NCBI GenBank assembly: GCA_963805475.1
Contig: CAWDUO010000005.1
Location: 1-64,000, forward strand
Origin: VRUE01 sp963805475
GTDB taxonomy: Bacteria > Actinomycetota > Thermoleophilia > Solirubrobacterales > 70-9
Reading direction: 5' to 3'
Length of the DNA stretch: 64,000 nt
Below are positions 36,686 through 44,580 of this stretch, one piece after another (the stretch's first letter is position 1; each line of letters opens with the position of its first letter). The notes below the pieces were generated by a model. It ran no database searches. It was not told the DNA's origin and was given only the letters and a program-made list of their open reading frames with translations. The position numbers and the translations under genes were made by a program.

Positions 36686-39609
36686 AGCGCCTGGGCGAGC
36701 CTCTGCCTCGCCCTGCCCTCGCCTGCCGCCCTGTGTCTCGCCGCCCCCGCCGCGCGGGCCGACTTCGGCTTCAAGAGGCCTGCAGGGCTTCGACATCACC
36801 TTCCCGCCGACCCCGAAGGCGACCGCCCGCCACCCAGGCGGGCTCCCACCCCTACGCGCTTGACCCGGCGAGCTGAACTCCCACATACATCGAACACCGG
36901 CGAAGCAATCCGCGTCCCCGACGGCGACTTCAAGGACCTCGACGTCGCCCAGATCCCCGGCCTGGTCGGCAACACCGACCGCGGTCCCGCCCTGCTCGGC
37001 GGCCGACTTCCTCGACAAGTCCTCGGCGAATGCCCCCGCTCGCCCGGATCGACACCGTCAGCAAGTCGGTGATCGGCACCTCAGAAGGTCCCGGCGGGGA
37101 ACGAAGGCCAGGACATAGCCCCCGTCTACAACCTCACCCCGCCGCCCGGGCTCGCTGCTGCGGCTCGGCTTCTACGTCTCGGTCGTGCCGGTGATCGTCG
37201 AACGTCGGCCTCAGCCGACCTGCCCCCTACCACGGCGTCGCCACCCTGCACCAACGTCTCCAGAGCTTGCCCTTCTTCGCCTCGAGCTGACGCTCTGGGG
37301 CGACCCCGCCGACCCCGCCCACGACTCCCGAGCGCTGCGCGGCCCCGCCCGGGCGTCGCCGAAGTACCCGAGGCCCTTCCTCACCCTGCCGCGCGCCTGC
37401 CGGGGCCCGCTGCCGAGCCGCCTACGAAGCCGACTCCTGGCAGCGACCCGGCGCCGGCTATCCGGCTCCGGCCCTCACCCACGACGACGCTCCGAACCCC
37501 CGGCCCCCGAGGGCTTCGACGGCTGCGGCAAGCTCGGCTTTCGCCGCCGATCGACCGCCAAGCCGCCCCGACCACGCGGGCCGCCAGCTCGCCTACCGGG
37601 CTGGACTTCTCCCTCGACGTCGCCGACGAAGGCCTGCACCAGCCCCGACGGGCGCGCCGGCTCCGACATCGAAAAGGCCGTCGTCACCCTGCCCGAGGGG
37701 ATGACGGTCAACCCCTCCCAGGCCGAAGGCCTGGAGGTCTGCTCCGAAGCCCAGCTGGCGCGCGAGACGCGCCGTCTCGGCGCCGGGCGCGGGCTGCCCG
37801 GAAGCCTCCAAGATCGGCACGATCGAAGTCGAAACCCCGCTGCTCGAAGAAGCGATCCTCACGGCTCCCTCTTCGTCGCCACGCCCTACGAGAACCCGCC
37901 GGACTCGCTGATCGCCCTCTACGTGGTGATCAAGGACCCCGAAGCTGGGGATCTTCGTCAAGCCAGCCGATCGAAGGTCACCCCCGACCCGGCGACCGGC
38001 CAGCTGATCACGCACCGCCGAAGACATGCCCCAGCTGCCCTTCTCCCACTTCCGCCTGCGCTTCCGCGAAGGCGGCGCGGGCGCCGCTGATCAGCCCGCC
38101 GGGCTGCGGCAGCTTCGACACCGAGGCGAAGCTCTACCCCTGGTCGGGCGGGCCCGCGGTCACCTCGACCTCGACCTTCCAGATCATCAGCGGGCCCGAA
38201 CGGCGGCCCCTGCCCCGCCGGCGCCGCCCCCTTCCACCCGGGCTTCGAAGCCGGCACGCTCAACAACGCCGCCGGGCGCTACTCGCCCTTCGACATGCGG
38301 ATCACCCGCGGCGACGGCGAACAGGACATCACCAAGTTCTAGCTCGATCCTGCCCCCCGGCGTGGTCGGCAAGATCGCCGGCGTCGCCCAGTGCCCGGAG
38401 GCGGGGATCGCCCAGGCGCATCGGCCGCAGCGGCGCAGCACGGCGGACAGGAAGAGCTCGAACGACCCCAGCTGCCCGGCGGCCTCGCCAGATCGGCACG
38501 CACCACGGCCGGGCGCCGGGGTCGGCTCCCAGCTCACCTACGTCGCCCGGCTCGCCTCTACCTCGCCGGCCCCTACCACGGCGACCCGCTCGCGGTCGTC
38601 TCGATCACCCCGGCGGTCGCCGGGCCCTTCGACGCCGGCACGGTCGTGGTGCGCGATCGCGCTGACCCTCAACCCGGTGACCGGCGAAGTCGAAGTCGAC
38701 GGCGCCGCCTCGGACCCGATCCCCCACATCCTCAAGGGCATCCCGCTGAACGTCCGCGACCTGCGCGTCCACGTCGACCGCCCCGAATTCACCCTCAACG
38801 CGACCAGCTGCGAACGCAGAGCAGACCCGGGCGACCCTGTTCGGCGGCGGCACCGTGCTGGCGCCGACGCGCCGACACCCCGGTCGAGCCTCCGCGCCCG
38901 CTACCAGGCGGCCGACTGCGCCAGCGCTCGGCTTCAAGCCCAAGCTCGGCCTGAAGCTGAAGGGCGGCACCAAGCGCGGCAAGTTCCCCGGCCCTGCACG
39001 CCGTCTACACCCCGCGGACGGGCGACGCCAACTTCTCACGCGCCTGGCGCTCGCGCTTCCCCAAGTCGCGAGTTCATCGAACAGGGCCACTTCCGCACGA
39101 TCTGCACCAGGGTGCAGTTCGCCGCCGGGGCGGGCAACGGCGCCGCAGTGCCCCAAGGGCGCCGTCTACGGCCACGTCAAGGTCTGGACGCCCGCTGCTG
39201 CGCCGAACCGCTGAAGGGCCCGGTCTACCTGCGCTCCTCCAACCACAACCTGCCCGACGCTCGTCTTCGCCCTGCACGGCCCGCCGATCGCCGAAGTCGA
39301 CCTCGAGGTCGCGGTCCGCATCGACTCCGCCCACGGCGGCCTGCGGGCGACCTTCGAAGACTCCCCCGACGCCCCGGTGAGCCGGGCGGTCGTCGAACAT
39401 GCAGGGCGGCAAGAAGGGCCTGTTCGTCAACTCGACGCAACCTCTGCGCCGGCAAGCACCGGGCCCACGCCAACGCCAAGGGCCAGAACGGGCGCAAGAG
39501 CCTGACCAAGCCGCTGGTGCGGGCGCAGTGCAAGAAGGCGCACAAGAAGCGCCACAAGGGGCACCACAAGAAGAAGGGCGCCGGCAAGCACAAGGGCGGC
39601 AAGCGCTGA
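36682..39609 (+). pseudogene. Secreted protein of unknown function, cassette copy B, gene 2 (frameshifted)
   Basis: Counterpart of copy A gene 2, starting at ATG 36682. Pieces include GFDITFPPTPKA near the mature start, SDIEKAVVTLPEGMTVNPSQ, IPHILKGIPLNVRDLRVHVD, HFRTICTRVQFAAG, PVYLRSSNHNLPD, and a very basic C-terminus (KKRHKGHHKKKGAGKHKGG). The last ~120 codons are open to the TGA at 39,609. The basic tail resembles wall- or polyanion-binding ends. Confidence 0.65.
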
Positions 39610-39671
39610 CCCGACCCGCCGCGGCAGCCCGGGCGGCGGCCTCTCCCCGGTCACCCGGGCCGCGCCGCCGC

Positions 39672-40079
39672 TCAGCCGTTGGGCGCCAGCTCCGCTGGCG
39701 TCACAACGAAGCCAAGCCGGTCGGTACCGCGCCGCAGCGGGCCGTCAAGCGTGACCAGCCGGCAGCCGAGCAGCCGCGCCAAAGCGACGTACTCGGCGTC
39801 GTAGGTGCGGCCCCAGCCGAATTCCTCGGCGAGCTTCCAAGCTTCGCGCCCGAGCTGTGGCTCGTCGGCCCGGCGCACCCCGCAGGTTTCGAGTCGCTCA
39901 TGCTGGGCCGCCGCGTGCTCGGGGCTGACCTTTCCGTTCAGCAGGCCGAGATGGATGGTGGAGCGCGCCTCCGACCACATCAGCGCGGGGGCGACGAGGT
40001 CTTCGTCGCCGAGCACGCTGAAACCGTCGGCGCTGGCGACGGACGCCACGACGACGGTTGCGTCGACGACCAGCGTCAA
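39672..40079 (-). CDS. PIN-domain toxin (VapC-like)
   Basis: 135 aa from TTG 40079, whose TTGA overlaps the antitoxin stop. PIN acidic residues: LTLVVDATVVV (Asp), APALMWSEARS (Glu), TYDAEYVALA (Asp) and RLVTLDGPL (Asp). A likely Mg-dependent ribonuclease toxin. A longer frame with an ATG at 40,151 overlaps the antitoxin and has no PIN similarity in its extra part. Transcribed toward the end of cassette copy B. Confidence 0.85.
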   Translation of the reverse strand: MTLVVDATVVVASVASADGFSVLGDEDLVAPALMWSEARSTIHLGLLNGKVSPEHAAAQHERLETCGVRRADEPQLGREAWKLAEEFGWGRTYDAEYVALARLLGCRLVTLDGPLRRGTDRLGFVVTPAELAPNG

Positions 40080-40276
40080 CGCGCTTGCCGGGACTCGTGC
40101 AGAAGCGCCACCCAGTTGGGCTGCGGCGTGCCGTCCTCGAAGGTCTTCCACGCCTCCGGCACGCCGACCATGTCGTCGCCCTCCTCGGGTTCGGGTACGA
40201 CCACGATCCGCGCCCTCGCCACCTGCGGGGCCGGAAGCGCGTCCACCTCGCGGTGCAGCTGGTCACGAGTCGCCAT
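40076..40276 (-). CDS. Antitoxin partner of the minus-strand PIN toxin
   Basis: 66 aa (MATRDQLHREVDALPAPQVA). An N-terminal helix pair is followed by an acidic/Pro-rich linker and a C-terminal helix, the usual size and layout of small VapB-type antitoxins; no exact family is recognised. TAGAAT (40,283-40,288) lies 6 nt before the ATG, so the message is probably leaderless. Confidence 0.7.
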   Translation of the reverse strand: MATRDQLHREVDALPAPQVARARIVVVPEPEEGDDMVGVPEAWKTFEDGTPQPNWVALLHESRQAR

Positions 40277-40282
40277 ATCCGC

Positions 40283-40288
40283 ATTCTA
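40283..40288 (-). promoter_or_regulatory. -10 box of the minus-strand toxin-antitoxin pair
   Basis: TAGAAT, 6 nt from the start codon. Confidence 0.5.
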
Positions 40289-40341
40289 CCGCCGCCCGCC
40301 CCGGGAGTTTGATTCCCTGGAGCCATGAGCGAGCCGACTGT

Positions 40342-40383
40342 TGTCCGTGATCACGCAAAACTGTCGCTCCGTGATCACGGACA
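40342..40383. repeat. Hairpin with two GTGATCAC cores (P5)
   Basis: TGTCCGTGATCACG (40,342-40,355) and CGTGATCACGGACA (40,370-40,383) are perfect complements around a 14-nt loop. Each arm also contains the self-palindrome GTGATCAC. Only one copy is in this window. Confidence 0.65.
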
Positions 40384-40401
40384 GCGGCCGACGTCGGCTC
40401 A

Positions 40402-40533
40402 CTGAGGATCGAAGGCGGCAGGGCCTTCGTCATCTACCGCGGGAGCGACGGCAAGACGATTCTCGCGATGCCGATGACGAAGGAAGCCGACGCCTGGAAG
40501 GTCGCCTGCCGCGCCGGCACGCCGCTCTCGTGA
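40402..40533 (+). pseudogene. Remnant of a secreted or lipoprotein gene (C-terminal end)
   Basis: Open frame without a start, encoding GRAFVIYRGSDGKTILAMPM, then KEADAWKVACRAGTPLS and a stop. It resembles the C-terminal end of a small exported beta-rich protein. The 5' part is missing; a palindrome lies just upstream. Confidence 0.4.
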
Positions 40534-40604
40534 ACAGGAAGGAGTGCGCAATGAGTGCTGCAACTCACCCGCCGCGAGGGACAGCGGGCGTACCATGTGG
40601 GTCG

Positions 40605-40826
40605 ATGGCTACTCGTTCCCGCAAGAAGCCTCTCCTCGCTCCCGGCAACGAGGCCGAGTGGACGAAGATCAACGAGGAAGAGGAGCGCGAGGAAGCGGAG
40701 TTCGCCGCGACCCTCACGATCCCCGAGCGCCTCGAGTTCGGCCAGAAGCTCTGCGATCAGGCCTTCTCCCTGTTCAACGCGGTCCGAGCCAGCGGCCATG
40801 GCCCCCGGCGAGATCCGCGGTCCTGA
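40605..40826 (+). CDS. Small acidic protein paired with a nucleotidyltransferase
   Basis: 73 aa from ATG 40605; TACCAT lies 8 nt upstream. It has a basic start (MATRSRKKPLL), an acidic helix (EAEWTKINEEEEREEAEF) and a helical C-terminus. No family recognised. It overlaps the nucleotidyltransferase gene by 29 bp, the layout of an antitoxin and toxin. Confidence 0.65.
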   Translation: MATRSRKKPLLAPGNEAEWTKINEEEEREEAEFAATLTIPERLEFGQKLCDQAFSLFNAVRASGHGPRRDPRS

Positions 40827-41310
40827 CCTGGCCGGCGTCGTCGCCGACGCCAACGCGGTCGGCCTCCCGCATGTCGTGATCGGGGGATTCGCCGTGATCG
40901 CCCACGGCTACTTCCGCGCGACCAAGGACTCCGACCTGCTCGTGCCCGACGGCCCGGAGGCCGATGCCGCGATCACCCGCTTCTTCGAGCGGATCGGCGC
41001 AACCCGCTTCAACGACGGCAAGGTCTACACGGCTGAGGAAATCGCCGGAGCCCACCACCTGCGAGTCGACAGCCGTCATGGTGTGATCGACGTCATGCGG
41101 GGCGGCTTGCCGCCGCTCGATTACGAGACCGTTGCCGCTCGCGCGATCGATGGCTCCTGGCGCGGGCAGCCGTTCCGCGTTGCCGCATTGCGCACGCTGG
41201 TCGCCTTCAAGCGCCTCGCCGGCCGCCCCGGGGACCGTGTCGACCTGGAAAAGCTCGAACGCGCGAACGGCGAGCTGCCCGAAGACGAGATCCCCGGTCT
41301 CGACGCCTGA
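40798..41310 (+). CDS. Nucleotidyltransferase-fold protein (AbiEii/DUF6036-like)
   Basis: 170 aa from ATG 40798. The segment VVIGGFAVIAHGYFRATKDSDLLV matches the start of the nucleotidyltransferase fold, with GG and the DxD metal pair (DSD). Relatives are toxins in abortive-infection or toxin-antitoxin systems that transfer nucleotides to tRNA, or uncharacterised enzymes. It ends with a helical segment containing LVAFKRLAGRPGDRVDLEKL, typical of this group. The partner upstream is the small acidic protein. Confidence 0.75.
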   Translation: MAPGEIRGPDLAGVVADANAVGLPHVVIGGFAVIAHGYFRATKDSDLLVPDGPEADAAITRFFERIGATRFNDGKVYTAEEIAGAHHLRVDSRHGVIDVMRGGLPPLDYETVAARAIDGSWRGQPFRVAALRTLVAFKRLAGRPGDRVDLEKLERANGELPEDEIPGLDA

Positions 41311-41319
41311 GCGCTCGCT

Positions 41320-41490
41320 TCAGCCCCGCCGCGGCAGCTCGACGACCGCGCCGCGCCGTTTCGAGCCCTCGCCCGCCGGCGACGCCGCGGCCATCTCCTC
41401 CCAGGCAGCTTCCTCCCCGCAGTACTGGAGCACCGCGAAGTGGACCAGGCCCGGCAGCATCTCCGGCGCCCCCGCGGCTTCGCCGGCCAT
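41320..41490 (-). pseudogene. Fragment resembling a TetR-type regulator C-terminus
   Basis: 56-aa open frame: MAGEAAGAPEMLPGLVHFAV, then LQYCGEEAAWEEM. It resembles the ligand-domain end of TetR regulators, but this is a weak impression. The DNA-binding part is missing. The rest of the 360-bp gap to 41,671 shows nothing else. Confidence 0.3.
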
Positions 41491-41671
41491 CAGCCGGCTG
41501 CGCAGCAGGGTTGACCCGGGTTCCCCGGGTCACAGCGGCTCCCGCTACGCCCGGGGCGCCCGCACAAGACGGTGACTGCCTGTCTGCGCGTGTCGGTCAA
41601 ACCGACGGTTGATGACCGACATGCTCGACAGGAGGGTAGAGCCGCCCGTGACCGCGCCTATCCTTCCGGGT

Positions 41672-42103
41672 ATGCCCACGCAGCTCGATGACGCCCTCTC
41701 GACGGCCGCGCTCAACGAGACCGAGCGCCGCGCGGTCGCCCGCATCGTCGACTTCCTGCAGGAGGAGCTGGGCGACGATCTGCTCGCCGTCTGGCTCTAC
41801 GGCTCGCGCGCCCGCGGCGAGGCCGATCCGAGCGAGACCGATCCCGACCGCCGCTCCGACATCGACCTGATCGCCATCCTCGCGCCAGGCCGCGACGCCG
41901 GGGAGACGAGCTGGGCGCTTCGCCCGCGCTGGGAAGCGCTGGTCGCCGCGGAGGGCGACAGCCCGCCTTATTACTCGCTGCGCTTCTACGACGCCGCCTT
42001 CCTCCGCGACCGTCGCCAGATCCGCAGCTTCTTCTTCGGAGAGGTCGACCGCGACAAGATCGTTCTTGCCGGCAGCGACCTGGAGGGGGAGGAGTACCGG
42101 TGA
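41672..42103 (+). CDS. MNT-type minimal nucleotidyltransferase (antitoxin)
   Basis: 143 aa from ATG 41672; TATCCT lies 7 nt upstream. The GSRARGEADP motif and SDIDLIAIL (DxD) define a minimal nucleotidyltransferase. In MNT/HEPN (type VII) systems the MNT protein modifies the HEPN ribonuclease with AMP and so blocks it. The stop overlaps the HEPN start (GTGA). Confidence 0.87.
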   Translation: MPTQLDDALSTAALNETERRAVARIVDFLQEELGDDLLAVWLYGSRARGEADPSETDPDRRSDIDLIAILAPGRDAGETSWALRPRWEALVAAEGDSPPYYSLRFYDAAFLRDRRQIRSFFFGEVDRDKIVLAGSDLEGEEYR

Positions 42104-42477
42104 GCCCGCGTTCTGAGGAGTTCATCGACTCGGCTAGGGCGCGGCTGAGGGGCGCCCGCCACGCCCTCTCCGCCGGCGACCTCGACCTCGCCGTCAGCGC
42201 TGCCTACTACTCGATGCTCTACGCCGCGCGTGCCGCTCTCTCCGAGCGCGATGAACACGCCCGTCGCCACGGCGGAACCTGGGGTCTATTCCACCGCCAC
42301 TTCGTCGCCAGCGGCGCTTTCGATCAAGACCTTCATTCACTTGCCCACCAGGCGCAGGAGGCTCGAGAGGGCGCCGACTACGAGGCCAAGACGCCGCCTG
42401 CTGAGGAAGCGGAGCGCTACGTGCAGGGCGCCGCCGACTTCCTCGCCGCCGTCGAGCAGATGCTCGGCGGCGAGTAG
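42100..42477 (+). CDS. HEPN-domain protein (toxin of the MNT/HEPN pair)
   Basis: 125 aa from GTG 42100. The four-helix HEPN fold is indicated by AVSAAYYSMLYAARAAL and the R/H-rich segment HARRHGGTWGLFHRHFV, followed by a C-terminal helix with EAERYVQGAADFLAAVEQML. HEPN proteins are metal-independent RNases using an Rx4-6H motif. Overlap with the MNT gene indicates coupled translation. Confidence 0.85.
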   Translation: MSPRSEEFIDSARARLRGARHALSAGDLDLAVSAAYYSMLYAARAALSERDEHARRHGGTWGLFHRHFVASGAFDQDLHSLAHQAQEAREGADYEAKTPPAEEAERYVQGAADFLAAVEQMLGGE

Positions 42478-42566
42478 CGGCCCGCTCAACTCACCCAGAC
42501 ACGGCAGATCGCGCTCGCCCGAGCGCTGGAGAGCTCTATCCACGATCGTCCCGACGTCGCGGCCCT

Positions 42567-42716
42567 CTGACCGGCAGCCGCGCCGATCCCGTCCACCTCG
42601 CCGCCGAGGCGCGGCTGACCCCCTCTCAGCGTCTGGAGAGCCTCTTCGAGTGGATGCGCTTCGGCGACCGCCTCGCCCGCGCCGAGCTGCGCCCGCTCGC
42701 TCCGCGCGAGGACTGA
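42567..42716 (+). other. Possible small ORF before the deleted nucleotidyltransferase
   Basis: The frame encodes RADPVHLAAEARLTPSQRLE and SLFEWMRFGDRLARAELRPL, and stops at 42,716, 2 bp before the next ATG. It looks like a helical antitoxin-type partner, but no ATG, GTG or TTG start is in frame, so it is probably 5'-truncated. Confidence 0.35.
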
Positions 42717-42718
42717 GC

Positions 42719-42961
42719 ATGCTCGAGGACCTGCCCTCGGAGCTCGACCGCGGCCCGCTGGACCCGGCGCGGATCTTCGCCGCCCTCGAACGCCACGAGG
42801 TCGAGTACCTGACGATCGGCGGCGTCGCGGTCAACGCCCACGGCCACGCCGTCGGCCTCGACGACCTGATCCGGCTCAAGCGAGAGTCCGGCCGCGACCG
42901 CGACCTCGAGGACGTCGCCACCCTGTTGGCCGCCCGTCGCGCGCGGGGACTGCCGGACTGA
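42719..42961 (+). pseudogene. Nucleotidyltransferase gene with an internal in-frame deletion
   Basis: 80 aa. It starts like a nucleotidyltransferase (FAALERHEVEYLTIGGVAVN, then AHGH) and then jumps to the C-terminal AVGLDDLIRLKRESGRDRDL and EDVATLLAARR. The catalytic DxD segment and the middle ~100 residues expected between them are absent. So it cannot be an active enzyme, though the frame is kept. Confidence 0.65.
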
Positions 42962-42984
42962 GCGTCACCTCCACTCTGCCTTCC

Positions 42985-43023
42985 TCGACCAGGCCCACAT
43001 CCGCACGATCTGCACCAGGGTTG
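42985..43023 (+). pseudogene. Fragment of a cassette gene 2 (HFRTICTRV segment)
   Basis: CCGCACGATCTGCACCAGGG is identical to the segment at about 39,092-39,111 in cassette copy B gene 2, and the bases before it also match with a few changes (reading QAHIRTICTRV). It is followed by a stray TACGAT box and then the vapBC pair. Confidence 0.5.
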
Positions 43024-43076
43024 GCGGCGCTTCGGCCCGCGCCCCGAAAGGAGGTACGATCCCGCCCGCCCCGCTC

Positions 43077-43094
43077 GCATCAAGATGCTACGAT
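43077..43094 (+). promoter_or_regulatory. Operator and -10 box of the first vapBC pair
   Basis: GCATC-AA-GATGC (43,077-43,088) is a perfect inverted repeat next to TACGAT (43,089-43,094), which lies 6 nt before the ATG. Confidence 0.5.
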
Positions 43095-43100
43095 TTGCGC

Positions 43101-43361
43101 ATGCGGACGACGGTAGATCTCGCCGACGATGTGGCGGCGGCCGTGGAGAAGGCGCGCCGGGAGCGCGGGCTGGGCCTCAGCGAGGCCGTTAACGACCTCG
43201 TCCGCGCGGGGCTCCTGCCGCGCGAGCCGCGGCCGCCGATCGACCCGCCGTCCTACGAGATGGGCCCGCCGCGCATCGACTATTCGAACATCGGCGAGGT
43301 GCTCGAGCTGCTCGACGCCGAAGAGGGCCGGGGTCTCGGCGCCTCCGGCTCGGATCGCTGA
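43101..43361 (+). CDS. VapB-type ribbon-helix-helix antitoxin
   Basis: 86 aa from ATG 43101 (MRTTVDLADDVAAAVEKARR). An N-terminal ribbon-helix-helix DNA-binding motif is followed by a Pro-rich linker and an acidic C-terminal helix (NIGEVLELLDAEEG) that would bind the toxin. Likely self-represses through the palindrome over its promoter. Confidence 0.85.
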   Translation: MRTTVDLADDVAAAVEKARRERGLGLSEAVNDLVRAGLLPREPRPPIDPPSYEMGPPRIDYSNIGEVLELLDAEEGRGLGASGSDR

Positions 43362-43371
43362 CGGCGGCCGC

Positions 43372-43797
43372 GTGCTCGTCGACGCCAATCTGCTGCTCTA
43401 CTCCGTCGATACGGCAAGCAGGTTTCACGAGCGAGCGCGGGAGTGGCTGCTCGCGCGGCTCAACGACTCCCACCGGGTCGGCCTCCCGTGGCAGAGCCTC
43501 GGCGGGTTTCTGCGCATCGCCACCAGCCCGCGCGTCCTGCCCAGCCCGCTCCCGTCCGCGGCGGCCTGGCGACAGGTCGAGATCTGGCTCTCGGCGCCCG
43601 CCGCCTGGATTCCACAGCCCGGCCATGCGCACGCCAAGCTGCTCGGCGGGCTGATCGACCGTCACGAGATCACCGGCAAGCTCGTCCCCGACGCGATGCT
43701 CGCCGCGCTCGCCCTCGAGCACGGCCTGGAGGTCTCCTCGGCCGACACCGACTTCGCCCGCTTCACCGAGGTTCGCTGGCAAAACCCCCTCGCCTGA
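43372..43797 (+). CDS. VapC-type PIN toxin
   Basis: 141 aa from GTG 43372. PIN signature: VLVDANLLLYSVD (Asp), WQSLGGFLRI in the position of the second acidic motif, LVPDAMLAALALEHG (Asp) and SSADTDFARF (Asp). In this subfamily the second motif is often WxxxxxFxRI rather than a clear Glu. A tRNA- or rRNA-cleaving RNase by family. Ten bp after the antitoxin. Confidence 0.87.
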   Translation: MLVDANLLLYSVDTASRFHERAREWLLARLNDSHRVGLPWQSLGGFLRIATSPRVLPSPLPSAAAWRQVEIWLSAPAAWIPQPGHAHAKLLGGLIDRHEITGKLVPDAMLAALALEHGLEVSSADTDFARFTEVRWQNPLA

Positions 43798-43822
43798 GAG
43801 CGCGACATCATGCGGGGCGGCT

Positions 43823-43858
43823 AGGCTCCGTCTGCCTGCGCTCCTCAGACCACAACAG
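43823..43858 (+). pseudogene. Fragment of a cassette gene 2 (YLRSSNHN segment)
   Basis: CTGCGCTCCTC and ACCACAAC match the segment at about 39,217-39,250 in cassette copy B gene 2 (PVYLRSSNHNLPD) with a few changes. In the intact gene this lies ~120 bp downstream of the segment found here at 42,985-43,023; a vapBC pair now separates them. Confidence 0.45.
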
Positions 43859-43868
43859 GACTCCGTTT

Positions 43869-43904
43869 CCGACTTTTTCCACAGCGGAGGGTGGAAAAAG
43901 TCGG
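43869..43904. repeat. P3-like palindromic element, copy 3
   Basis: CCGACTTTTTCCAC and GTGGAAAAAGTCGG form a perfect 14-bp stem with an 8-nt loop. It shares the outer half of the P3 arms but has a different centre. Confidence 0.7.
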
Positions 43905-43960
43905 GATCGAAGGCGGCCCTGCGGAACATGTCGAAGCGGCTCGCTCTATACTGCTCGGCG

Positions 43961-44560
43961 ATGAAGGGGGGGAGACCAGCTGGCCGGCCGGCGGGGCCGG
44001 CTGACGCGATCGGCCCGGATGCGCCCGCGGGCCGCGGGCGGCTGCGCTGGGGCCTCGCCGTCCTGCTCGCCCTGATCCCGCTCGGCCTCGCCGCCTGCGG
44101 CGGCGGGGGAGACTCCACCGAAGCGGCCCGCAAGCCCGCGCCGCCGCGGATCGTCACCCCCGCCGAGCTGGCCGAAGCCGAAGAAGAACTCGAACAGCCG
44201 ATCTACTGGGCCGGGCCGGTGAAGGGCGCCGAGCTGGAGCTGAACGACCTGGGCGAAACCGGTGTGCAGGTGCTCTATCTGCCCGATGGCACCAAGGCGG
44301 GCCAGGGCTCGGCGAAGACGCTGACGATCGGCAGCTACCCGCTGTCGAATCCCGAAGCCGAACTGGAAGGCTTCGCCAAGCGCCAGGGCTCGGTGACCCG
44401 CGAAGCCGAAGACGGGACCGAACTCGTCACCAGCGAACAGTCTCCCTCCAGCGTCTACTTCGTCGACCCCGACAACGAAGTCCAGATTGAGGTCTACGAG
44501 CCCTCCGCGGAAAAGGCGATGCACCTTGCCCGCTCCGGCAAGGTGAAGCCCGCGGGCTGA
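43961..44560 (+). CDS. Predicted lipoprotein, paralogue 1
   Basis: 199 aa from ATG 43961; TATACT lies 8 nt upstream. A Pro/Gly-rich cytosolic start, one membrane segment (LAVLLALIPLGLAACGG) ending in a lipobox-like LAAC, then an exported domain: PRIVTPAELAEAEEELEQPI, YWAG, LTIGSYPL, SSVYFVDPDNEVQIEVYEPS. No known family. It is about half identical to the next gene, which shows a local duplication. Probably anchored on the outer face of the membrane. Confidence 0.75.
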   Translation: MKGGRPAGRPAGPADAIGPDAPAGRGRLRWGLAVLLALIPLGLAACGGGGDSTEAARKPAPPRIVTPAELAEAEEELEQPIYWAGPVKGAELELNDLGETGVQVLYLPDGTKAGQGSAKTLTIGSYPLSNPEAELEGFAKRQGSVTREAEDGTELVTSEQSPSSVYFVDPDNEVQIEVYEPSAEKAMHLARSGKVKPAG

Positions 44561-44566
44561 CCTGCA

Positions 44567-44572
44567 TATAAT
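44567..44572 (+). promoter_or_regulatory. -10 box of paralogue 2
   Basis: Consensus TATAAT, 8 nt before ATG 44581. Confidence 0.5.
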
Positions 44573-44580
44573 CCAGCGCG

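Larger units (their letters stand above)
25407..39609. repeat. Tandem duplication of a ~7.1 kb two-gene cassette
   Basis: Gene 1 starts are 7,107 bp apart and gene 2 starts 7,113 bp apart. Sequence similarity runs through both genes and the short joint between them, so the unit duplicated is gene 1 plus gene 2. Confidence 0.85.
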
